DNA of 59,453 nt, taken from assembly GCF_029892095.1 (NCBI RefSeq), contig NZ_JARZAE010000003.1, positions 1 to 59,453 of the forward strand, read 5' to 3'. The notes beneath the pieces were generated by a model. It ran no database searches. It had not been told where the DNA came from and saw nothing but the letters and a program-made list of their open reading frames with translations. How positions within the stretch are numbered: the stretch's first letter is position 1; every line of letters begins with the position of its first letter. The stretch comes from Kitasatospora sp. MAP12-44. Lineage in GTDB: Bacteria > Actinomycetota > Actinomycetes > Streptomycetales > Streptomycetaceae. Positions 1 through 6,656 of this stretch are shown one piece after another. Made by a program: the position numbers and the translations under genes.

Positions 1-2
1 GC

Positions 3-131
3 ATCATCACCCAGGACAAGAAGCCCCCCGTGCACGAGTCCGCCGTCCGCGTCATCGAGACCGGCCGCGCCATCGCGCAGGCCGTCACCGCCGCCGCCGA
101 GCGCCGCCGCGAACTCGTTGCCACCGGTTGA
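3..131 (+). CDS. C-terminal tail of an ArdC-like protein (5' end missing from this side of the window)
   Basis: An open frame runs from base 3 to a TGA at 129-131 and encodes 42 residues, ending RRRELVATG. It has no start codon, so it is the 3' end of a gene. The ArdC-like gene at the right edge stops at 59453 after one base of a codon. That g plus the first two bases of the window (gc) makes GGC and continues straight into this frame, giving a protein of about 288 residues. The helical, Ala/Arg-rich tail fits such a protein. I infer that the two pieces are one gene on a circular molecule. The TGA overlaps the -35 hexamer of the next promoter. Confidence 0.7.
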   Translation: MITQDKKPPVHESAVRVIETGRAIAQAVTAAAERRRELVATG

Positions 132-238
132 CCCAGAACTAGAAACATGGTTTAATTAGTGATGTCGGAAGGGGAGGGCAACACCCCGACCGACACCCCC
201 CGCCGGGGCCGACCGGCCCCGGCGGAACCTCTCACCAG
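128..238 (+). promoter_or_regulatory. Leader cassette copy 1: sigma-70-like promoter, two hairpins and CTCTCACCAG box
   Basis: A -35 TTGACC (128-133), 17-bp spacer and -10 TTTAAT (151-156) form a strong promoter. Hairpin 1 (164-194) starts near the expected transcription start: GTCGG pairs with CCGAC, then GGGG with CCCC, leaving loop AGGGCAACA. Hairpin 2 (200-225) has an 11-bp perfect GC stem with loop GACC. The box CTCTCACCAG (229-238) sits just before the start at 251. Eight related copies occur elsewhere in the window. Confidence 0.8.
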
Positions 239-250
239 ACAGGACACGAC

Positions 251-652
251 ATGCTCACCACCGACCAGGCCCCCACCGTCCAGGACTTCCCCGCAGCCAC
301 CCTGGTGAACGCCGGACCCTGGTTCCGGAGCCACCAGCTCGACCCCCGCCCGGCCATCGTCGTCGGCCCGTTCGGGGGCCCGGAGTTCGCTGACACGGCC
401 GAAATGGTCGTCGTCTGGTACTTCACCATCGGCGCACCTATCCCCGGGGACAGCGTCCAGGCGATGTTCCCCCACGAGCTGACGCCGCTTGACGACACGC
501 TGACCACCATGGACACGGGCAGGTTCTGCGACATCGCCACCAGCCTGCCGCTCGGCCGGTTCCCCTACAACCAGGGGAACGACCTCACCGCCGCCGTGAA
601 TCGCGCGGTCCGCGAGCGGATCGAAGCCGCCCCGGCCACCCGCCGAAACTGA
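251..652 (+). CDS. Hypothetical protein (133 aa), first gene behind leader copy 1
   Basis: The 133-residue acidic protein starts with ATG at 251, twelve bases after the CTCTCACCAG box, with only a weak purine-rich ribosome site (CAGGAC). It has no transmembrane segment and no motif that I recognise. The central region (WYFTIGAPIPGD) is hydrophobic and probably forms a beta-rich core. Its position behind a strong promoter and structured leader suggests it is expressed from that promoter as a plasmid-specific product. The coding frame is supported by strong third-position GC bias and the defined leader. Its function is unknown. Confidence 0.75.
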   Translation: MLTTDQAPTVQDFPAATLVNAGPWFRSHQLDPRPAIVVGPFGGPEFADTAEMVVVWYFTIGAPIPGDSVQAMFPHELTPLDDTLTTMDTGRFCDIATSLPLGRFPYNQGNDLTAAVNRAVRERIEAAPATRRN

Positions 653-982
653 CCCAAGGCCCCGCCGGTCCGGGGGAGGGCAACACCTCCGGACCAGCGG
701 GCCCCCACACCCGAGCAGACACCCCTTCGGGGCGGCAGCAGCACGGTCCGGTGCGTTCACCGCCGCCGGCCGACTCCGCCTAGCGGCTCCGCCGACCGAC
801 GGCGGGCACCGGACCGCGAAGGACGCGCCCCGCGGGGGCGCGACAGCCCTTGCCGTCGCGCAGGGCGCGACGGCGGCGGACCGCTCGTCCCTCACGGCCC
901 GCCCCCGGTGGTGCTCACCGCTTCCAGCACCCCGCCCGCCCTCCGGGCGGCCAAAAGACTCTCACCAGAAAAGACCAGTTCG
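653..982 (+). promoter_or_regulatory. Intergenic leader with a GGGCAACA hairpin (copy 2, no clear promoter)
   Basis: This 330-bp gap holds a hairpin at 667-695 (GGTCCG pairing with CGGACC, inner GGGG/CCTC, loop AGGGCAACA) without a recognisable -35/-10. Several GC-rich hairpins follow, including CCGCCC-TCC-GGGCGG near 930-950. CTCTCACCAG then lies about 14 bases before the next start codon at 983. I see no protein-coding gene in it. Confidence 0.6.
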
Positions 983-2452
983 ATGACCATCCAGATCACC
1001 CACACCCGCCGAGAAGGAACCCTGATCGACGGCACCAGCCGGGGCGACGGCTCAGCCGACATCCTCAAACTCCGCGAGTACGGCCGCACCCAGCGCCAGC
1101 CCTTCCGCTGGAGCCGCAACCTCGACTGCTGGTACCTCCCGCACAGCCGCGACCACGCCACCTACACCCCCTCCCTCGAACTTCTCGCCCAGCGGCTGCG
1201 GGACGCCGGCCTCGACGCCACCTTGACGATCGACAACGCCGACCGCCGCACCTTCGCCGAGGCCGAACAGGGCCGGGAAGACCGGGCCGAGGCCCGCGCC
1301 GACCGCTTCGAGGGGTACGCCGACAACGCCGCCCGCAACTCCCAGGCCGCGTGGAAGTCCGCCCACGACATATCCGAGCGGTTCGAATTCGGCCAGCCCA
1401 TCCTTGTCGGCCACCACAGCGAGGGCCGCGCCCGCCGCGACAGGGCACGGATGGACACCTCGATGCGCAAGAGCATCAGCGAAGGCGACCGCGCCCAGCA
1501 CTGGGCCGACCGCCAGAAGGCCGCTGCCAGCTACGAGCAGTTCCGCACCAACCCCGGCACCACCCTCCGGCGCCTGGACAGGCTGCGGGCCGACCTCGGC
1601 GCCGTCGTGAAGTGGCAGCGCGGCGAGTCAGCCAAGGGGTACACCCGCAACCCCGCCAACCCGGAACTGACCATCGAGCACGAGGAGCTGACCGAGGAAA
1701 TCGCGCACTGGGAACAGGTCATCAAGGACGCCGAAGCCAAGGGCTTCAAGGTCTGGACGCGCGCCGACTTCAAGCGCGGTGACTTCGCCCTCCACCGAGG
1801 CACCTGGTACGAGATCCTGCGCGTCAACCCCAAGTCCGTGACCATCCGCCACATCTTCAACGGCACCGGCAAGACGGTCGTCCGCGCCACCGACGACGGC
1901 TACGACGGGTGGACCTCCACCGCCCCCTACGACGACATCTCCGGGCGCAAGAGCGCCGACGAGATGCAGCAGCCGCCTAAGGCCGCCGAGCACCAGGGGG
2001 AGGCCGAGCACTCCCCGTTGGTCGAGGAGCCGCTACCGGCGGCCGAGACGTGCCCCATGTGCTACTCCAGCCAGTGGCGCGCGGACATACGCCGCTGCGG
2101 TCACTGCCACCACACTCCCGACGGGAAGCCGACTCCCGCATCGGCCCCCGCCGCAGGAGCGAACTGGCCGGAGGGCATGGCGCTGGTGCTCATCGCCTCG
2201 AAGAACTCCCACCGCTCCCGCAAGCGCGCCCTGTGGGCGATGACCCGCCACGAGGCACAGGCCGTGTGCGGCGACCCTCGCACCTCCGGCCGCTCGTACA
2301 TGCTCACCTGGACCGACCGCCCCGGCACCGAAGGCGCCGACTGGGAATGGGTACCGGACAACGGGAGCCTCGACCCGGTCCTCTCGGACCTGGGCATCAC
2401 CCCGCGCCGTACATGGACTGCCGCCCCGCAGGCCCCGGCCGCCGCCGCGTAA
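983..2452 (+). CDS. DUF3560 domain-containing protein with C-terminal zinc-finger-like motif
   Basis: The 489-residue protein begins at ATG 983, directly behind a CTCTCACCAG box. Upstream in-frame codons have no ribosome site. The N-terminal third carries a charged helical stretch (ADRFEGYADNAARNSQ, then ERFEFGQPILVGHHSEGRARRDRARM) typical of DUF3560 proteins, which are common on actinobacterial plasmids and phages. The middle (about 250-330) is helical. Near residue 365 a CPMC...CGHC pattern with a following HH resembles a small zinc ribbon, and a positively charged C-terminal domain follows. The molecular role of DUF3560 is not known. The zinc motif suggests nucleic-acid or protein contacts, which is inference. 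Confidence 0.85.
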   Translation: MTIQITHTRREGTLIDGTSRGDGSADILKLREYGRTQRQPFRWSRNLDCWYLPHSRDHATYTPSLELLAQRLRDAGLDATLTIDNADRRTFAEAEQGREDRAEARADRFEGYADNAARNSQAAWKSAHDISERFEFGQPILVGHHSEGRARRDRARMDTSMRKSISEGDRAQHWADRQKAAASYEQFRTNPGTTLRRLDRLRADLGAVVKWQRGESAKGYTRNPANPELTIEHEELTEEIAHWEQVIKDAEAKGFKVWTRADFKRGDFALHRGTWYEILRVNPKSVTIRHIFNGTGKTVVRATDDGYDGWTSTAPYDDISGRKSADEMQQPPKAAEHQGEAEHSPLVEEPLPAAETCPMCYSSQWRADIRRCGHCHHTPDGKPTPASAPAAGANWPEGMALVLIASKNSHRSRKRALWAMTRHEAQAVCGDPRTSGRSYMLTWTDRPGTEGADWEWVPDNGSLDPVLSDLGITPRRTWTAAPQAPAAAA

Positions 2453-2523
2453 CGACCGCCGACCCGCCCCGGCGGCCGAGCGCCCCGGGGCGGGCCCCTC
2501 CGTCACCAGAACAGGGCACCACC

Positions 2524-3222
2524 ATGAGCATCCAGCTTCTCGAACGACCCGTCGCCCCCACCTTCCCCGCCACCGAGCCGGACGACCAGCATGCCCCGGT
2601 CCCCGGTCAGCCCGACCACCACACGGCCGTCCGCGAAACCACGGAACCGGGCACCCTCCAGGCCGCCATGCCCTACCGCATCGGAGCCCCGGACTCCGCA
2701 GGTCGCTACCCCGTGGTCATCGGTCAGGACCAGGTGATCGGCCGCGCCCACCGGTGGAGCCGTGACTGGTGGGTCGAGACCAGCGAGGGGGAGACCAATC
2801 TCGGCCGCCCGGACAAGGGTGTTCCCGGCGTCGAGATGGCCGCCGCCCGCCTCGCCGAGAAGTACGCCGCCGGAGAGATCACCGCCATCCCGCTGGACCA
2901 GATCCGCGCCGAAGTGCTCCAGTCGCTGACCGGCCCCGTACCGCTGCTGCACCCGCGGATGCCCGTCAACGACCGCAACACCAAGAGCGCCGAGACCGCG
3001 TTCGCCGGACTCGCCGTCCTCCGCTGGCGCCCGGTCCTCACCGGATTCCCCGGCAGCGACAACCACTGGGTCCTGCTCTGTGAGCTGTGCGGGTGGGTCG
3101 GCCCCAAGTTCTGGTCGCACTTGCGCGGGCGCAACGGCGGATTGCCGAGCCTCCACCGCCACGAGGGCGGATGCGTCGGCCCGGACCGCGTCCGCGAACT
3201 GATCCCCGCCTACCAGCAGTAG
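2524..3222 (+). CDS. Hypothetical protein (232 aa) with a C/H metal-binding-like C terminus
   Basis: The ATG at 2524 follows a GC-rich hairpin (about 2466-2491) and the sequence CCGTCACCAG, a degenerate version of the leader box. The first 50 residues are Pro/Thr/His-rich and probably disordered. The core has several Trp residues (RWSRDWWVETSEG). The C terminus has CELCGW, then HRHEGGC, a CxxC plus His/Cys pattern that could bind zinc. The gene sits between DUF3560 and DUF6197 genes and probably shares their transcript. I do not recognise the family. Confidence 0.75.
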   Translation: MSIQLLERPVAPTFPATEPDDQHAPVPGQPDHHTAVRETTEPGTLQAAMPYRIGAPDSAGRYPVVIGQDQVIGRAHRWSRDWWVETSEGETNLGRPDKGVPGVEMAAARLAEKYAAGEITAIPLDQIRAEVLQSLTGPVPLLHPRMPVNDRNTKSAETAFAGLAVLRWRPVLTGFPGSDNHWVLLCELCGWVGPKFWSHLRGRNGGLPSLHRHEGGCVGPDRVRELIPAYQQ

Positions 3223-3286
3223 CAGGCCGACCCGCCGGGGGCGGCGCACCGCCGCCCCCGGCACCACCGAACGGACACCACCCACC

Positions 3287-3718
3287 ATGCAGACCCGCTA
3301 CAGCCCCGAAAGCCTCGTCATCGCCGACACCCCGGCCGCCATCCTCGAATGGGCCGCCCACCACATCGAACACGTCGGCATCCACCACGGGCCGCGCCTG
3401 TTCGACGGCCCCGGCCGCACCGCCACCCTGCCGTGCTGGCCCCGCGGCGCGCTCGAAGTCGCCGCCGGCCGCGCGCGCGGAAGCGCCGGCCGCACCTACG
3501 ACTGGGACCGCATCAACCACGCCCTTGACGAGGCGTTCGCCCTGCTCGCCGGGACCCTGACCGGCCACCCCGCCGCCGACGCCGACGACCCCACCGCCGC
3601 GAAGGACCGGCACCGCGATGTCATCGACCGGTGGAGCGCCGAGCCCGGCCGCACCGCCGCCGATGCCGCCCGCGCCTTCCGCGCCGCCGCCGCCCGCGCC
3701 GACCACGCCCTGTTCTGA
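3287..3718 (+). CDS. DUF6197 family protein (143 aa)
   Basis: The ATG is at 3287, after a perfect hairpin (about 3235-3262, CCGGGGGCGGCG stem). Near residues 17-35 it has ILEWAAHHIEHVGIHHG, and near the C terminus DRWSAEPGRTAADAARAFRAAA. These are the two hallmark segments of DUF6197 proteins, which are small helical actinobacterial proteins of unknown role. A diverged paralogue lies at 50769-51260 with matching AAAHIERVGL and DSPGRTAAEAAALLRSAA segments, so the two leader-controlled blocks share gene content. The middle section usually has conserved Cys residues; here only one Cys is seen. Confidence 0.75.
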   Translation: MQTRYSPESLVIADTPAAILEWAAHHIEHVGIHHGPRLFDGPGRTATLPCWPRGALEVAAGRARGSAGRTYDWDRINHALDEAFALLAGTLTGHPAADADDPTAAKDRHRDVIDRWSAEPGRTAADAARAFRAAAARADHALF

Positions 3719-3759
3719 CCGGCCCTGCCCGCCACCCCGACACTCCGAGAGCCAGCGCG

Positions 3760-4161
3760 ATGGACCAGACGACCACACTCCGCAGCACCACCGGCGTCCC
3801 CAGCCGACGGGGAGCCGCCACCCCGAGCAAGGACGGCGTCCACCGGATCGGCGTGCCCCTCCAACCCCGGCTCAGCGCGACCGAGCTGATCCGCATACTC
3901 CTCGCGGCCCCCGTCGAGACCGACCTTCACACCCTCGACCCCGTACAGGTCCGCGCGATCATCGCCGATGTGCTCACCCGGCACGGCTACGAGGTACTCG
4001 ACCGCTCCCCGTACGACCCCGGCCACGACCGCCACCAGGACGCCCGCCGCGCGATCCGCCGCGCCTACGGCCCGCGCTTCCAGGACTCCCCGGCAGAACA
4101 GGCCGCACTCGCCGACCCCCTACGCGACGTGCTCACCGCCGAGGCGGGCGACCGGCCGTGA
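3760..4161 (+). CDS. Hypothetical protein (133 aa)
   Basis: It starts at ATG 3760 and ends with a TGA that overlaps the next gene's GTG start (GTGA), which indicates translational coupling. The N-terminal ~35 residues are Thr/Arg-rich and likely flexible. The rest is predicted helical with repeated acidic/leucine segments (ATELIRILLAAPVETDLHTL, VRAIIADVLTRHGYEVL). No catalytic motif is visible. Its position in a run of small coupled plasmid genes suggests an accessory maintenance role, but I cannot assign a function. Confidence 0.7.
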   Translation: MDQTTTLRSTTGVPSRRGAATPSKDGVHRIGVPLQPRLSATELIRILLAAPVETDLHTLDPVQVRAIIADVLTRHGYEVLDRSPYDPGHDRHQDARRAIRRAYGPRFQDSPAEQAALADPLRDVLTAEAGDRP

Positions 4162-4760
4162 CCCCGACCACCGCCAGGCCGACCGGCGCCCGAGCCCAGC
4201 AGACGAACTACTGGCGGGTGCGCAACGGGCGGACCCCCGACCCCACCGACGGTGCACCGCAAACGTGGCACATCCGCCATGGCCACCCCGGCGGCGAGTA
4301 CAGCGACCTCGGACACGAACTCGACCCGCCTGAGCACCACGCCCCGACCCTGCTGACCCGCAGCCGGCGAACCGGCCGCAGGGAAGAAGAGGAGTTCCGT
4401 GGCGGGTGCCTGGCTTGCGGCTGGGAGGGCCCCGTCCACCGAGGCGCCGGGTACGGCGATGGCGACAACGAGTCCGTGGAGGACGCCCACGACCACGCCT
4501 TCCCCGGCTGGCGCGAACTGCCGCCCCTCACCACCGTTGAAGACCGGTGGGCACTCCCGCGCGACCGGAGGCGCTGGGCACAGCTGACCTCCCGCTACCC
4601 GCCGGGGTGGCTGGACCGGGGCGCCCCGCTGGTGGCCTGGAGCCGCCGCCGCGAAGCCCACGCACCCCCGCACCGTGGACGCCCCCGCTACGAACTCCGC
4701 GTCGCCCGGCCGCCCGCCAACCCGAGCAACCGCCCAGCCGACCAGGAAGCCCTGTTCTGA
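4158..4760 (+). CDS. DUF6349 family protein (200 aa)
   Basis: The GTG start at 4158 overlaps the preceding stop. The protein has FRGGCLACGWEG near residue 80, then EDAHDHAFPGWRELP and a YPPGWLDRGAPL segment. This arrangement is typical of DUF6349 proteins found on Streptomyces plasmids. The CxxC within a Trp/Gly-rich context and the following His residues suggest a metal-binding fold; that is inference. It closes the first coupled run, and a new leader follows it. Confidence 0.7.
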   Translation: MTPTTARPTGARAQQTNYWRVRNGRTPDPTDGAPQTWHIRHGHPGGEYSDLGHELDPPEHHAPTLLTRSRRTGRREEEEFRGGCLACGWEGPVHRGAGYGDGDNESVEDAHDHAFPGWRELPPLTTVEDRWALPRDRRRWAQLTSRYPPGWLDRGAPLVAWSRRREAHAPPHRGRPRYELRVARPPANPSNRPADQEALF

Positions 4761-4820
4761 TGACCGTTGCCCACCTGGCCAGGGCCCCGCCGCCCCGGAT
4801 CAAAGATGGTTCAATTACTC

Positions 4821-4947
4821 CGCCGACAGCGGAGCGGGCAACCTCCGCCCCGGCGGGTGCCGAACCGGCACCCGCACCACCAGACAACAAAGGACGGCCA
4901 GCACACATGGGCAACACGGTGCTGGCCGTCCGGTGTTCTCTCACCAG
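4821..4947 (+). promoter_or_regulatory. Leader cassette copy 3 with two GGGCAAC hairpins
   Basis: A degenerate -10-like TTCAAT (4811-4816) precedes two hairpins. The first (4830-4849) pairs GCGGAG with CTCCGC around loop CGGGCAAC, with an outer CCGCCG/CGGCGG stem (4821-4857). The second (4894-4929) has a perfect 11-bp stem, ACGGCCAGCAC with GTGCTGGCCGT, around a 14-base loop that again contains GGGCAACA. CTCTCACCAG is at 4938-4947, before ATG 4961. The stem sequences are unrelated to other copies while the loop is kept. Confidence 0.65.
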
Positions 4948-4960
4948 AAAGAACTCCACC

Positions 4961-5239
4961 ATGCTATGGGATCGACACGCCGACTGTCCCCAGCCCGGCG
5001 ACACCGCCCAGCTCAAGAGCGGTAACAGCATCGGTGCCGACAGCACCGCCAGATTCGTCATAGTCGAGGACTTCCCCCGGACCGGCCGGCACCTCGTGCT
5101 CAACCTCCCCGCCGACCACCCAGCCCGCGACGACTGGGCCGCCGCCGTCCCCCTGGACGAGATTGCCGCCCTCACCCGGCTCGAACCCACCGGGAGCCGC
5201 ACGTGGACGCCGGCCCCGGACCCGGACGAACTCCAGTGA
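4961..5239 (+). CDS. Hypothetical protein (92 aa)
   Basis: This small acidic protein starts at ATG 4961, behind the third leader copy. It contains an N-terminal HADCPQPGDTAQLKSG stretch and a beta-like core (FVIVEDFPRTGRHLVLNLP). No transmembrane segment or known motif is visible. The leader and a start codon at the conserved distance from the CTCTCACCAG box are the main support that it is real. A helix-turn-helix gene follows 39 bases downstream and probably shares its transcript. Confidence 0.65.
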   Translation: MLWDRHADCPQPGDTAQLKSGNSIGADSTARFVIVEDFPRTGRHLVLNLPADHPARDDWAAAVPLDEIAALTRLEPTGSRTWTPAPDPDELQ

Positions 5240-5278
5240 CCCACCCCCAGCCGCCACTATCCCGAATGGGAGACGACC

Positions 5279-5932
5279 GTGCCCAGCAAGACCGGCCGCA
5301 CGCTCTACTCACGAGCGGACCTGCGCAAGGTCCACAACATCAGCGAACCTACGCTCCAGAACCTCTGGACTGACCGGGAGAACAACGGGCACCCGCCCGC
5401 GGAGCTCATCGACGGCGTCATGCACTGGGACGGCGACGTCTGGGCGAGGTGGCACCACGAACTCCAGCGCCAGCGGGCAGCCATGAACACCACGAACCCG
5501 CCGAAGCTCGACGGGGACCCGGAGGAGATGGTGGGCCCGGCCGAAGCGGCGAAGATCTGCGGGTTCGCCGACTCCGCTACCGTCTCGCACTACGTCAAGA
5601 ACCCGCCCGAGGGCTGGCCCGACCCGGACGACTGGGACGAGCTGCCGACCCGGAGGCGCCCGAAGTGGAAGCGCTGGCGGCTGTGGCAATACCTCGCCGA
5701 CCGCAAGGGCCGCGGCCACGCCGGCGGACGCCCGTCGGGCCCCCGCGCCAGGGTGGCCTACCCCTACCAGGGCGACGAACGGCTCACCCTCGCCCGGCAG
5801 GCCATCGCCGCCAACCCGCAGGTGACGAACGCCGACCTGATCCCCGAACTCCAGCAGCAGACGGAGAAGACCTACTCCCGCCCGACCTGGAACAACATCC
5901 TCAAGTCCGCCCGCGAGCACCCCGAGGAGTAA
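5279..5932 (+). CDS. Helix-turn-helix DNA-binding protein (217 aa)
   Basis: The GTG start at 5279 is chosen for the GGGAG ribosome site eight bases upstream. Residues ~8-60 (YSRADLRKVHNISEPTLQNL ... WARWHHEL) and ~80-140 (GPAEAAKICGFADSATVSHYV ... WKRWRLWQYL) look like two tandem winged-helix or excisionase-like units. The C terminus has a third HTH-like stretch (TNADLIPELQQQTEKTYSRP, then TWNNILKSAR). Many aromatic residues after basic ones fit DNA contact. It could regulate the leader-controlled genes, or be a replication or partition accessory. That is inference from position only. Confidence 0.75.
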   Translation: MPSKTGRTLYSRADLRKVHNISEPTLQNLWTDRENNGHPPAELIDGVMHWDGDVWARWHHELQRQRAAMNTTNPPKLDGDPEEMVGPAEAAKICGFADSATVSHYVKNPPEGWPDPDDWDELPTRRRPKWKRWRLWQYLADRKGRGHAGGRPSGPRARVAYPYQGDERLTLARQAIAANPQVTNADLIPELQQQTEKTYSRPTWNNILKSAREHPEE

Positions 5933-5935
5933 CCG

Positions 5936-6112
5936 TTGCCCGACAGCCGCTGTCCACGCTGCGCAGGCCCGCTCGGTGACCGGCCTGCCCGTTCTCGGCT
6001 GACCGCCGACCGGGAAGTCCTCATCTGCACCACGTGCGGGACGGACGAAGCCGTGCGCGATGCCCACGGCCAGGCGCCCGTGCCGTTCGGCGAATGGCCC
6101 CTGAACACCTAG
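5936..6112 (+). CDS. Small zinc-ribbon protein (58 aa), TTG start
   Basis: The reading frame begins with TTG at 5936, six bases after GAGGAG, which overlaps the end of the preceding gene, and stops at TAG 6110-6112. The product begins PDSRCPRCAGPL, then LICTTCGTDEA and a C-terminal PFGEWPLNT. The CxxC...CxxC spacing of about 25 residues is a two-knuckle zinc ribbon of a kind common on actinobacterial plasmids. The zinc sites probably support DNA or protein binding. It is likely translated together with the helix-turn-helix gene just upstream. Confidence 0.75.
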   Translation: MPDSRCPRCAGPLGDRPARSRLTADREVLICTTCGTDEAVRDAHGQAPVPFGEWPLNT

Positions 6113-6144
6113 CCCCCTTGCCGAGAGACCGCCCGGTGGCCTCA

Positions 6145-6181
6145 GAAGGTCCCCGCTCCAGCTCCTGGAGCGGGGACCTTC
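6145..6181 (+). terminator. Strong hairpin terminator after the first + strand block
   Basis: A perfect 17-bp stem (6145-6161 with 6165-6181) closes a 3-base loop, 32 bases after the zinc-ribbon stop. No long U tract follows, as is usual for actinomycete terminators. Confidence 0.75.
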
Positions 6182-6656
6182 CTGTATCACCAAGTAACGG
6201 CAGGACGGTGGACCCCTGCCGGTCGCGTCCGGCCCGGGGAGCCGGACACCTGGCCAGCCCTTCGCGCGGCCCGGCGGCGCGGGGAAGAGCCGACGCTGAT
6301 CGGTACGGTCGCGGACGCCCGGCGAGTCCGCCAGCCTCGACCGGCCGCGAGCGGTCCACCGCACCAGGACCCGCACCGCACGCCGACCTCCGGAGCCGCA
6401 GCGACCTCCATACGCACCACCCTGCTGAGCACGGAGTTCCCACCCCACGGACTTGCTCCCGAGGTAACAGTCCCCCAGGACATCAGGCTCGACCGAGCCT
6501 GATCCACAGCATCGACCAGCCCGTTTGGAAAGCCCGAGGCACCCTCAGCTGATCATGATCTTGAATTTAGAGGACCAAGGTATCGTCACTTCGTGACGAT
6601 ACAATCCTCAAAGACGACCGGATCTGACCGGAAGAGCGCGGGGGGTGAGCGGGCCG
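6182..6656. promoter_or_regulatory. Non-coding region upstream of the relaxase with two perfect inverted repeats (oriT or operator candidate)
   Basis: No convincing gene is present. Palindrome 1 (6482-6503) has ATCAGGCTCG and CGAGCCTGAT around two bases. Palindrome 2 (6580-6602) has GTATCGTCAC and GTGACGATAC around TTC. GATCATGATC lies between them at 6551-6560. The local drop in GC from about 6540 to 6610 and the position just upstream of a MobF relaxase fit an origin of transfer. A repressor operator is equally possible. Confidence 0.5.
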
